Of a stretch of 64,000 bases of DNA, positions 43,516 to 51,055 are shown one piece after another. The translations under genes were made by a program, and so were the position numbers. This DNA comes from DASTPP01 sp035762175 (GTDB taxonomy: Bacteria; Myxococcota_A; Polyangia; Polyangiales; Polyangiaceae), in the NCBI GenBank assembly GCA_035762175.1, contig DASTPP010000146.1, positions 33,146 to 97,145 of the forward strand, read 5' to 3'. The notes beneath the pieces were generated by a model. The model was not told the DNA's origin. It ran no database searches and worked only from the letters and a program-made list of their open reading frames with translations. Within the stretch, counting starts at the first letter, position 1. Every line of letters begins with the position of its first letter.

Positions 43516-44103
43516 TCAGGCGCCGCCCGGGGCGGCGGCGTCGAAGGTGTCGAGGTGCGCGATCGGCGCGAGGTCGAAGCCCGGATCGCGCAGGCGCTCG
43601 AGGTAGGCGCGGTAGCGCCGGGCGTGCTCGTCGATCGCGGCCGCCTCGAGCCCGTGCGTGCCGTAGACGACGAAGGGCGGCAGAAAGCGCATCCCGCAGA
43701 GGTGCGCCGTCTGCTCGAAGGGCGCGAGCATCGAGCGCACCGTGTGGCGGTTGAAGCCCCCGGGCCGGTAGGCCTCGGCCCCGCCGCCGGCCGTCAGCGC
43801 GTGCCCCCACCACTTGCCGACCAGCGCCCGCCCCCGCGCGCCGTAGGCCCACCCGTGCTCGAGCACCAGGTCGAGCCACTGCTTCACCAGCGCCGGGGTG
43901 CCGTACCAGTGAAAGGGGTGGTGCACGACGACCACCTCGTGCCCCGCGAGCAGCGCCTGCTCGCGCTCGACGTCGACGTCGAAGTCGGGGTACTCGTCGT
44001 ACAGATCGTGCAGCCGCACGCCCTCGAGGCCCGACGCCTGCGCGACGAGCTGCCGGTTGACGCGCGACTTCTCGAACGAGGGGTGCGCGAAGATCACGAG
44101 CAC
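43516..44103 (-). CDS. NAD(P)H oxidoreductase, Kef ancillary subunit
   Basis: 195 residues of the flavodoxin-like quinone reductase family: VIFAHPSFEKSRVNRQL, VVVHHPFHWYGTPALVKQWLDLV, GRALVGKWWGHALTAGG. Homologues KefF/KefG are required for full activity of Kef antiporters. The stop is 9 bp before the antiporter start codon, so the two form an operon. Whether it is closer to KefF or KefG cannot be told by eye. Confidence 0.9.
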   Translation of the reverse strand: MLVIFAHPSFEKSRVNRQLVAQASGLEGVRLHDLYDEYPDFDVDVEREQALLAGHEVVVVHHPFHWYGTPALVKQWLDLVLEHGWAYGARGRALVGKWWGHALTAGGGAEAYRPGGFNRHTVRSMLAPFEQTAHLCGMRFLPPFVVYGTHGLEAAAIDEHARRYRAYLERLRDPGFDLAPIAHLDTFDAAAPGGA

Positions 44104-44225
44104 GCGTCTCAGGGCGCACCCCCGGCGTCGGGCCCAGGCTCGGTCGGGCGAAGGCGGATCATCGGGCGCAGTCTACCGCCCGCCGCGCCGCGCCCGCCAG
44201 CCTCGCCCCGCCGGCCGGCGCGCCC

Positions 44226-44414
44226 CTACCGGCGGCGCCCCCGTGGCTCGTAGAGCGCGCCCGGCGCGGGCGGCGCGAAGGTGTGCCGGCACGCGCGGCA
44301 GGCGTAGCGGGCGCCGGCCGGCTGCCGGGCGCGCGCCTGGACCTCGCCGCAGCGCGGGCAGACCAGGCGGATGAGGGCGGCGGAGGAGACAGCGGCGCCG
44401 AAGATGAGGGGCAT
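44226..44414 (-). CDS. Small zinc-ribbon protein
   Basis: 62 residues from ATG 44414: short hydrophobic start (LIFGAAVSSAALIRL), then CPRCGE ... YACRACRHTF, two CxxC knuckles fitting a zinc ribbon of MJ0042 type. No neighbour gives a clue to its role. Weak ribosome site. Confidence 0.55.
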   Translation of the reverse strand: MPLIFGAAVSSAALIRLVCPRCGEVQARARQPAGARYACRACRHTFAPPAPGALYEPRGRRR

Positions 44415-44655
44415 GGCGGTCGGGCTCGCGGTAGGGGTTGGGGTCGGGGGGCGTCGGGGCTCGGCGCCGGCCGCGTCGGGGCCACATCTAGGGTGCGCGG
44501 GCGCCGGCCCCCGCGCCAGCGGCTCGGGCGGGGGGAGGGGGGCGGCGCGCGGCGGCATCCGGGGCCTGCTCCGCGCGGCGGATGCGTTCGCTCGGCCGGC
44601 GGCCCCGGACGTCGAGTCCGGGGCGACGCCGGGCGAAGGTCACCCGCCGCCCGCA

Positions 44656-45360
44656 TCAGGGCCCGGGCCCCCGCGCCGCGGCGGGCACCATCGGGCGCAT
44701 GAAGAAGGCGATGACCTGCCCGAGCTCGTCGCGCCGGGCGACCAAGAGCAGCGTCATCGCCGCCCGCACGACCGAGGCCCCGCGCGGCGCCTCGAAGGTG
44801 CCGCCCGCCTCGTACATGCCCGCGAACACGCACGAGGGCGGGAAGCCCGGCGACGACGCGATGGCGCTGACGGTCTGGCCGACCACCGCCGCCGCCTCCG
44901 GCAGCGTCAGCTCGAACGCGACCGAGCCGCCCTCGCCCAGCACCATCGCGTGGCGCACCGCCTCGTGCTCGACGGCGGTGGCGAGCGCCCCGACGAAGAC
45001 GTCGATCTCGGACAGGATGCGGTGCACGCCCGCCCCGAGGTAGACCGGGCGGTAGGCCGGGTCGCGCATGCGCACCATCACGCGCTTGGCGCCCGCCGAG
45101 CGCGCGAGCAGCGCGACCGCGAGGTTGTCGGCGTCGCGGCGCAGCATCGCGACGACCACGTCGGCCCGGTCGACCTCGGCCTCCTCGAGCAGCTGCGCCT
45201 CGGTCGCGTCGCCCGTGAGCGCCGAGAGGCCGTGCTTCTCGAAGGCCTGGCGCGCCGTGAGCGGGTCGCGGTCGATGACGGTCACCTCGTGGCCCGCGCT
45301 GCGCAGGTGCGCCGCGACGCTCAGCCCGGCCTGCCCGGCCCCGGCGATGAGAATGCGCAT
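44656..45360 (-). CDS. trkA: TrkA-type NAD-binding K+ transport regulator
   Basis: 234 residues. TrkA-N Rossmann fold: MRILIAGAGQAGLSVAAHL, VTVIDRDP, LTGDATEAQLLEEA. A TrkA-C-like domain follows (LPEAAAVVGQTVSAIA). Starts 2 bp after the stop of the CPA1 antiporter, hence co-expressed. It may gate this antiporter or a TrkH channel encoded elsewhere; no TrkH is in the window. Confidence 0.88.
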   Translation of the reverse strand: MRILIAGAGQAGLSVAAHLRSAGHEVTVIDRDPLTARQAFEKHGLSALTGDATEAQLLEEAEVDRADVVVAMLRRDADNLAVALLARSAGAKRVMVRMRDPAYRPVYLGAGVHRILSEIDVFVGALATAVEHEAVRHAMVLGEGGSVAFELTLPEAAAVVGQTVSAIASSPGFPPSCVFAGMYEAGGTFEAPRGASVVRAAMTLLLVARRDELGQVIAFFMRPMVPAAARGPGP

Positions 45361-45362
45361 GG

Positions 45363-46892
45363 TCAGTGTCCCTCCTGGCGGCCCGACAGCTCGACGATGC
45401 GCCGGTCGATCTCGCCCGCCCCCTCGGCCGCCGCCCCGGCGTCGAGCACGCCCCGGCGCGCGCCGTCGAGCAGCGCGGCCTTCTGCGCGTTGAGCAGGGC
45501 GAGGTCGACCTGCGCGCCCCCGCCCGAGTCGGGCGCCGCCCGCAGCACCGCCTCGGCCCGGATCACCTGGTGCTGGAACGCGGCGCGGCGCTCGGCGTGC
45601 GCCTTGCGCGAGACGAGGCCCGCGGCGAGCAGCTCGTCGAGCTCGGCCTGGCCCCGCCGGGCGGCGACCAGCGTGGCGCGCGCCCGCTCGAGCGCCGCGT
45701 CGGGCGCGGCGAGCGCGACGCCGAGCGCGCGCAAGAGCCACCGGAAGGGCAGCGCCTGCGTCACCAGCGTGACGAACGTCACCCCGAAGACGATCGTCAA
45801 GATGCGCTCGCGGTGCGGCAGGCCGTCGGGCAGCGCGAGCGCCGCCGCCATCGAGAGCGAGCCCTTGATGTTGCCGGCCACCATCACGTGCTGCCACGCC
45901 CCCGGCACCCGCTCGCGCCCCGGCAGCCGCACGAGCGCCATGCAGCCGTAGACCGCCGCCGCCCGCCCCGCGTGCAGCGCCACCAGCGACAGCCCGATCG
46001 AGGCCGCCTCGTCGATCAGCATGCGCGCCTCGATCTGCATGCCCACCAGCAGGAAGATGAGCACGTTCAGCCCGAAGCCCGCCGTCTCCCAGAAGCCGTG
46101 CAGGGCCAGCACGTGCGAGGGCGCGAGCGAGCGGCGCGCGACCCGCCCGAGCGCCAGGCCCACCACCACCACGGCGATGACGGGCGAGGCGTGCGCGCGC
46201 TCGGCGAGCAGCGCCGCGCCGAAGACGAACACCGCCGACGCGAGGATGGCCGTCAGGTGGTCGGGCGTCGTCCGCAGCACCGCCCCGCCCACCACCGCGA
46301 ACGCCGCGCCGACCGCCGCCCCGCCCGCGATGGCGACCACCAGCGAGCGCGCGGTCGAGACCGGGTCGAACGCCGCCCCCGCCACCGCGCTCGCCGTCAG
46401 GCTCACCAGCACGAGCGCCGTGCCGTCGTTGAAGAGGCTCTCGCCCTCCATGATGGCCGCGAGCCGGTGCGGCACCCGCACCCCCCGGAAGGCGAGCAGC
46501 ACGCTCACCGTGTCGGTGATGGACAAGAGCGCCCCGAGCAGCAGCGCGGCCGCGAAGGGCAGCCCGAGCGCGAGCGCCGAGACGCCCGCGGTCGCCACGA
46601 GCGAGAGCGCCACGCCCGGCACCGCCAGCGCCAGGATGGGCCCGCGCATCTCGCCGAGGTGCCCCGCGTCGGCGAAGAGCGCCCCCTCGAACACGAGCAC
46701 CGGCAAGAAGGCGACCAGCACGATCTCGGGGTCGAGCGGCGTCTGCGGTAGCACGTCGAGCAGCACCAGCGCGAGGCCCACCAGCACGAGCGCGACGTTG
46801 TAGGGCACGCCGACGCGCTTGGCCGCGATCGCGACGATCGCGCCGACGGCCAAGACCAAGAGCAACCCCTCGAGTCGTTCGTGCATGTGCAT
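45363..46892 (-). CDS. CPA1-family Na+(K+)/H+ antiporter
   Basis: 509 residues from ATG 46892, with GGAGGG seven bases upstream. About 12 TM helices: LVLVGLALVLLDVLPQ, LSITDTVSVLLAFRGV, MEGESLFNDGTALVLV and GNIKGSLSMAAALALP are typical NhaP/CPA1 motifs. A C-terminal cytosolic helical domain follows. Exchanges monovalent cations for protons; operon with the TrkA-type protein suggests regulation by NAD(H). Confidence 0.92.
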   Translation of the reverse strand: MHMHERLEGLLLVLAVGAIVAIAAKRVGVPYNVALVLVGLALVLLDVLPQTPLDPEIVLVAFLPVLVFEGALFADAGHLGEMRGPILALAVPGVALSLVATAGVSALALGLPFAAALLLGALLSITDTVSVLLAFRGVRVPHRLAAIMEGESLFNDGTALVLVSLTASAVAGAAFDPVSTARSLVVAIAGGAAVGAAFAVVGGAVLRTTPDHLTAILASAVFVFGAALLAERAHASPVIAVVVVGLALGRVARRSLAPSHVLALHGFWETAGFGLNVLIFLLVGMQIEARMLIDEAASIGLSLVALHAGRAAAVYGCMALVRLPGRERVPGAWQHVMVAGNIKGSLSMAAALALPDGLPHRERILTIVFGVTFVTLVTQALPFRWLLRALGVALAAPDAALERARATLVAARRGQAELDELLAAGLVSRKAHAERRAAFQHQVIRAEAVLRAAPDSGGGAQVDLALLNAQKAALLDGARRGVLDAGAAAEGAGEIDRRIVELSGRQEGH

Positions 46893-46997
46893 GATGACGC
46901 CCTCCGGCCCGAGCCAGCCCACGCCCCGCCCTCGCCGCCCGGGCGCCCGAAGGCGCCGGGCAGCGCGCGGGCCTCGGCCCCGCGCCCCGGCGGGGCC

Positions 46998-47396
46998 TCA
47001 GCACACGAGCGACGGAGCCGGCGGGCCGCGCGCCCGCGGGCCGCGCGGCGCCCGCCGCGGCGCCGGCGTCGCCACCGCGCGCGCCACGAGGGTCGAACTC
47101 GGGCCCGGCCTCGCGAGCCGGGGCCCGCCGGGCGCGGGCAGGTAAGGGCCCAGGCCGCCCGACCGCTCGCCCGGCTCGCGCAGCTCGGCGCGCGCCCCTT
47201 CGAACGAGGGGCCGGGCGCGCGCGCCGGCGCGGCCTTGACCTCGCCCTGCGAGCAGGCCGCCGGCCGCGCCGGCGCGCCCCGCCACGCCGCCGGCGGCGC
47301 CGGGCGCGCCCAGGCGAGCAGGCAGAGCAGAAGCGCCGAGACGACCCGCAGCGCCCAGACGGGCGGCGCGATCGTCGGGGGCCTCGTCGTGCGCAC
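46998..47396 (-). CDS. Small secreted or anchored protein, unknown
   Basis: 132 residues from GTG 47396. Single hydrophobic segment (WALRVVSALLLCLLAWA) then a Pro/Ala/Arg-rich region ending in Cys. No family; codon pattern plausible but weak, so it may be spurious. Confidence 0.4.
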   Translation of the reverse strand: MRTTRPPTIAPPVWALRVVSALLLCLLAWARPAPPAAWRGAPARPAACSQGEVKAAPARAPGPSFEGARAELREPGERSGGLGPYLPAPGGPRLARPGPSSTLVARAVATPAPRRAPRGPRARGPPAPSLVC

Positions 47397-47485
47397 GGAC
47401 GCAGCGTGTCATGGGGCGCCGCGCCGGGCAACGCCAGAACGCCGGGGCCCCGGCGCGACGGGCGGCGCCAAAGCACCCCGACCGC

Positions 47486-47549
47486 CGCGCGGTCCGCGAC
47501 CCCCGAGCGCCTCGACCCTCCGCGCGGTCCGCGACCCCCGAGCGTCTCG
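47486..47549. repeat. Two 29-bp direct repeats
   Basis: 47486-47514 and 47521-47549, 28 of 29 bases identical, period 35, just past the stop codon of the MBL gene. Core CGCGCGGTCCGCGACCCCCG. Confidence 0.85.
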
Positions 47550-47552
47550 GCC

Positions 47553-48590
47553 TCAGCGCGAGGGCCCCGCCACGGCCCCCGCTTCGCGCCCGCCCTCGCG
47601 CGCCGCGGCCAGGCGCTGGTGGCCCGGGCGCACGTCGATCTCGGGGTGGCGCTCGACCAGCGCGCGCAGGCGCGCGAGGCTCTCGGCGCTCCCGGGCCGG
47701 TCGTGCGAGAAGGTGCCGGGCTCCACCGCGTGCTCCCAACCCCAGGCGGTGTGGCAGGCGTCGCCCGTGAAGAGCACCGGCCCCGCCGGCGTGCGCGCCA
47801 GGTAGGCCGTGCTGCCCGGCGTGTGCCCCGGCACCCAGATCGCCCAGAGCGTGCCGTCGCCGAAGAGATCGAGCACCCCGGCGAACGCGCCCCCCGGCTC
47901 GGGCACGAAGCCCCACTCGCGCAGCGGCCCGTGCCCCGCGAGCGTCCGGTCGGTGACGGGCTGCACGAACAGGTTGAGCGCCTCGCGCGACGCCGCCTCG
48001 CCCGGGCCCGCGTAGACCGGCGTCGCGGCCGGCACGTCGGGCATGCCCGAGACGTGATCGAGGTGCAGGTGCGTCAAGAGCACGCCCGCCGGCGGCGCCG
48101 GCTGCGCCTCGAGCCAGGTCGCGGTGTCGGTGCCAACGCGCATCGTCTCGGCGTGCAGCGCGCTCGCCACCAGGCCCCGGATCGCCGCCCGCTCGGGGGC
48201 GCGCGACAGCGCCCGCTCGACCCCCGTGTCGATCAAGAAGAGGCCCCGCGTCGGGTGGCGGAGGGCATGCAGGTAGATCTGAATGGGCTCGCCCCCGTCG
48301 CGCAGCCCCGCGGCCCGGGCGCGGGGGTGGTCGAGGTTGATGAGCCCCGACCGGTCGACCTGCCAGTCGGCCCCCACCACGGTCTCGACGGTGATGGGGC
48401 CGGGCGCCGAGAGCGAGGCCTCCAGCTCGCGCGCGGGGCGGGGCACCCCCAGCGGCGAGGGCTCGACGGCGTGCGTCGAGGTGCGCCAGCCGACCAGGCC
48501 CAGGGCGGCGGCCGGGGCGGCGACGAGGGCGACGAGGGCGAGCGAGATCGAGAGCAGCTTGCGGGCGCGCGGCGGCGCGGGGGCGTTCAT
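47553..48590 (-). CDS. Exported or membrane-anchored MBL-fold hydrolase
   Basis: 345 residues. N-terminal hydrophobic helix (LLSISLALVALVAAPAAALGL), then a metallo-beta-lactamase fold with THLHLDHVSGM (metal ligands H-x-H-x-D-H), VPGHTPGSTAYL and GDACHTAWGWE. Likely a lactonase-, glyoxalase- or arylsulfatase-like hydrolase; substrate unknown. Divergent from a LysR-type regulator, a common arrangement implying control by it. Confidence 0.88.
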   Translation of the reverse strand: MNAPAPPRARKLLSISLALVALVAAPAAALGLVGWRTSTHAVEPSPLGVPRPARELEASLSAPGPITVETVVGADWQVDRSGLINLDHPRARAAGLRDGGEPIQIYLHALRHPTRGLFLIDTGVERALSRAPERAAIRGLVASALHAETMRVGTDTATWLEAQPAPPAGVLLTHLHLDHVSGMPDVPAATPVYAGPGEAASREALNLFVQPVTDRTLAGHGPLREWGFVPEPGGAFAGVLDLFGDGTLWAIWVPGHTPGSTAYLARTPAGPVLFTGDACHTAWGWEHAVEPGTFSHDRPGSAESLARLRALVERHPEIDVRPGHQRLAAAREGGREAGAVAGPSR

Positions 48591-48619
48591 GCCCCCCACG
48601 ATGGGCCCTACGCGGGCGT

Positions 48620-48650
48620 ATGCCGATTGGCCAAAGGGGCATGGTACCAT
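48620..48650. promoter_or_regulatory. Candidate LysR operator palindromes
   Basis: ATGCC ... GGCAT (48620-48642) encloses TTGGCCAA (48627-48634); the adjoining 10-mer ATGGTACCAT (48641-48650) is a perfect palindrome. All lie in the 66-bp gap between the divergent MBL and LysR starts. Confidence 0.55.
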
Positions 48651-48656
48651 ACGCTG

Positions 48657-49592
48657 GTGGATATCCCCTGGGACGACGCCCGCCTCTTTCTCGCCATCGC
48701 CGAGGCCGGCAGCCTCAGCGCGGCCGCGCGGCGGCTGCGGGTCGCGCAGCCGACGGCGAGCCGCCGCCTCGCCGAGCTCGAGGCGAGGCTCGGCGAGCCG
48801 CTCTTCGACCGCGGCGCCGCGGGCGCGTCGCTCACCGCCTTCGGCGAGCGGCTCCTCGAGCCGGCGCGGCGCATGGCCGAGGGGGCGGCCGAGCTCGGGC
48901 GGGCGGCCGAAAAGCCCGACGCGGCCCCGGCCGGCGTCGTGCGCCTGACGGCCGCGCCGGGCGTCGCCTTCGACGTCGGCGCGCCCTTCGCCGCCCTGCT
49001 GCGCGAGCGGCTGCCGGGGGTGCGGCTCGAGATCGTCTCGACCGTGCGCTACCTCGATCTGTCCCGCCGCGAGGCCGACCTCGCCCTGCGCCAGCACCGG
49101 CCCGCGCAGCGCGATCTGCTCTGCCTCGCCGCCCTCGAGTTCGACGTCGCGCCCTTCGTCGCGCCCGCCTACGCCGCGCGCTTCGGGCGGCGCCCCCGCC
49201 TCGACGAGGTCGACTGGCTCGGCTGGGCGCCGCCGCTCGACGAGCTGGCGCCGAACCCCGTCCTCGCCCGCCTGATCCCCGGGTTCCGCCCCTCGTTCGC
49301 GTCCGACGACTTTCTGGTGCTCTTGCGCGCGGCCGAGCTCGGCCTCGGCGCGATCTTCCTCGGCTGCGTGCGCCACCGCTTCGAGCGCCCGAGGGGCCTC
49401 GTCGAGCTCGAGGTCGAGGGCCTGCCCGAGGTGCGCAGCGGGCTGCACCTCGTGTGCGCGAAGAGCGCGCTCGCCATCCCGAGGGTGCGGGCCGTGGCCG
49501 AGCTCTTGGCCGCCGAGCTCGCCTGCGCCAAGACGCCGAGCGCGGCGGCGCGGCGCCGGGCGCGCGCTCAGCGAGACGCCGGCCGCGGGTAG
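48657..49592 (+). CDS. LysR-family transcriptional regulator
   Basis: 311 residues from GTG 48657. The winged helix-turn-helix is at residues 5-65 (LFLAIAEAGSLSAAARRLRVAQPTASRRL), then a periplasmic-binding-like sensor domain. Probably controls the divergent MBL hydrolase gene and itself through the palindromes between them. The 3' end overlaps the convergent propeller gene by 25 bp. Confidence 0.92.
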   Translation: MDIPWDDARLFLAIAEAGSLSAAARRLRVAQPTASRRLAELEARLGEPLFDRGAAGASLTAFGERLLEPARRMAEGAAELGRAAEKPDAAPAGVVRLTAAPGVAFDVGAPFAALLRERLPGVRLEIVSTVRYLDLSRREADLALRQHRPAQRDLLCLAALEFDVAPFVAPAYAARFGRRPRLDEVDWLGWAPPLDELAPNPVLARLIPGFRPSFASDDFLVLLRAAELGLGAIFLGCVRHRFERPRGLVELEVEGLPEVRSGLHLVCAKSALAIPRVRAVAELLAAELACAKTPSAAARRRARAQRDAGRG

Positions 49593-51055
49593 AGCGCGAG
49601 CCCCGCCTCGGTGCCGACGAGCAGCCGATCGCCGGCCGGGGCGAAGGCGTGCACCCGCCCGTCGGGCAGCCCCCCGAGCCGCCCGAGCGGCTTCCCGCCC
49701 GCCTCGCCCCGCGCCTCGGCCGCGTCGTAGCAGGCGGCGCCGCCCTGCGTGCCGACGCAGAGCAGGCCCCCGTGCCGGGCGAGCGAGAGCGTCCAGGCGC
49801 TCGGCAAGCCCGCGAGGCGGGCCCAGCGCCCGTCGGGCCCGACGTGCAGCGCGCCGTCGCGCAGCGTGCCGGCGAAGACCCCGCCCTTGCCGTCGCCCGT
49901 CATGGCCACGATCCAGCTCGTGGGGAGCCCCGCGAGCCTGTCGTAGGCCTTGAACTTCCGGCCGTCGAAGGCGATGACCCCGCGATCTTCGGACGCGAGC
50001 CACACCTTGCCCCCCTCGGCGACGACCGCCTGCAGCGAGCGGCTGCCGGCGGGCCTCCAGAAGGTGCGGGGGCGGGGCGCGCCCGGGCGCAGGGGCAGCC
50101 GGTAGAGCGCGGCGTTCGAGGTGGCGTAGAGCGAGCGCCCGTCGCTCGCGAGCGAGGTGACGCCGCGCGCGTCGACCTCGGGCGCCCGCTCGAAGCGCTC
50201 GCCGTCGGGCGAGACGAAGAGGCCCTCGTTCGACGCGACGTAGAGGGCGCCGCCCGACTCGAGCGCGTCGTTGACCAGGCGAAAGGGCGCCGGCACCCGC
50301 CGCGCCCGCGCGAGCGCCGGCGGGCCCGCGGCGAGCTCGCCCGGGGCGGCGTCGAGCGCGTAGAGCCCCTCGTTGAAGGTGCCCAGGAGCAGCTTGCCCC
50401 GGTAGGCGAGGGCCTTGCGCACGAAGCTCTCGGGCGGCGCCTCGCCCGGGCCGAGGCGCGTCACCGCCCCCGACGACGCGGCCCAGAAGGCGCCCTCGCC
50501 CGGGGTGCCGACGAGCACGCCGCCGTCGAGATCGACGCGGGCGCTCACGGGCACGCCGCGGAAGGTCTCGGCGGGCGGCGGGTCGGGCGCGCGCGCGGCC
50601 GCCGCCCGGCAGCGAAAGGCGTCGCCCTCCTGCCGGCAGAGCCCGGTCGCGGTCTCGACCTCGACGCCCGCCCCCGCGCAGCGCACCCGGCGCACGTCGA
50701 GCGTGTCGAGCCCCTCGCCGACGCCGTAGAGGCGCCGCCGCCACGTCGCGCGCTCGTAGCGCTCGAGGCCGCCGCGCGTCGCGATCCAGGCGTCGGGCCC
50801 GCAGGCGGCGACCGAGCGCACCTCGCGGGTGCTCGCCGCGACGTAGAGCGGAGCGAGGCTCGGCACGCCGTCGTCCGGGCTCGGGGCCGGCTCGGCGGCG
50901 GCCGCGGCCGCGGCGGCGGGTGCGGCGGCGGCCGCGGGCGCGGCGGCGCCTTCCGGCGCGGGTTCGGCCGGCGGGGCGACGCGGGCGTGGTCCGAGCCCG
51001 GCGCGAGGTTCAAGGCCGCGACGACGGCGGCGCCGGCGAGCCAGCGAGCGCTCAC
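49568..51055 (-). CDS. Exported beta-propeller protein
   Basis: 495 residues, GTG start overlapping the stop of the VIT-VWA gene (GTGA). Signal peptide and Ala/Pro linker, then about seven two-component-regulator-propeller-like blades (GVEVETATGLC, LLGTFNEGLYAL, LYVASNEGLFV, VWLASEDRGVIAFD, LLVGTEAGLALYP), similar to the sensor part of the histidine kinase in this window but with no kinase. Probably works with the VIT-VWA protein outside the cytoplasm. Confidence 0.85.
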   Translation of the reverse strand: MSARWLAGAAVVAALNLAPGSDHARVAPPAEPAPEGAAAPAAAAAPAAAAAAAAEPAPSPDDGVPSLAPLYVAASTREVRSVAACGPDAWIATRGGLERYERATWRRRLYGVGEGLDTLDVRRVRCAGAGVEVETATGLCRQEGDAFRCRAAAARAPDPPPAETFRGVPVSARVDLDGGVLVGTPGEGAFWAASSGAVTRLGPGEAPPESFVRKALAYRGKLLLGTFNEGLYALDAAPGELAAGPPALARARRVPAPFRLVNDALESGGALYVASNEGLFVSPDGERFERAPEVDARGVTSLASDGRSLYATSNAALYRLPLRPGAPRPRTFWRPAGSRSLQAVVAEGGKVWLASEDRGVIAFDGRKFKAYDRLAGLPTSWIVAMTGDGKGGVFAGTLRDGALHVGPDGRWARLAGLPSAWTLSLARHGGLLCVGTQGGAACYDAAEARGEAGGKPLGRLGGLPDGRVHAFAPAGDRLLVGTEAGLALYPRPASR

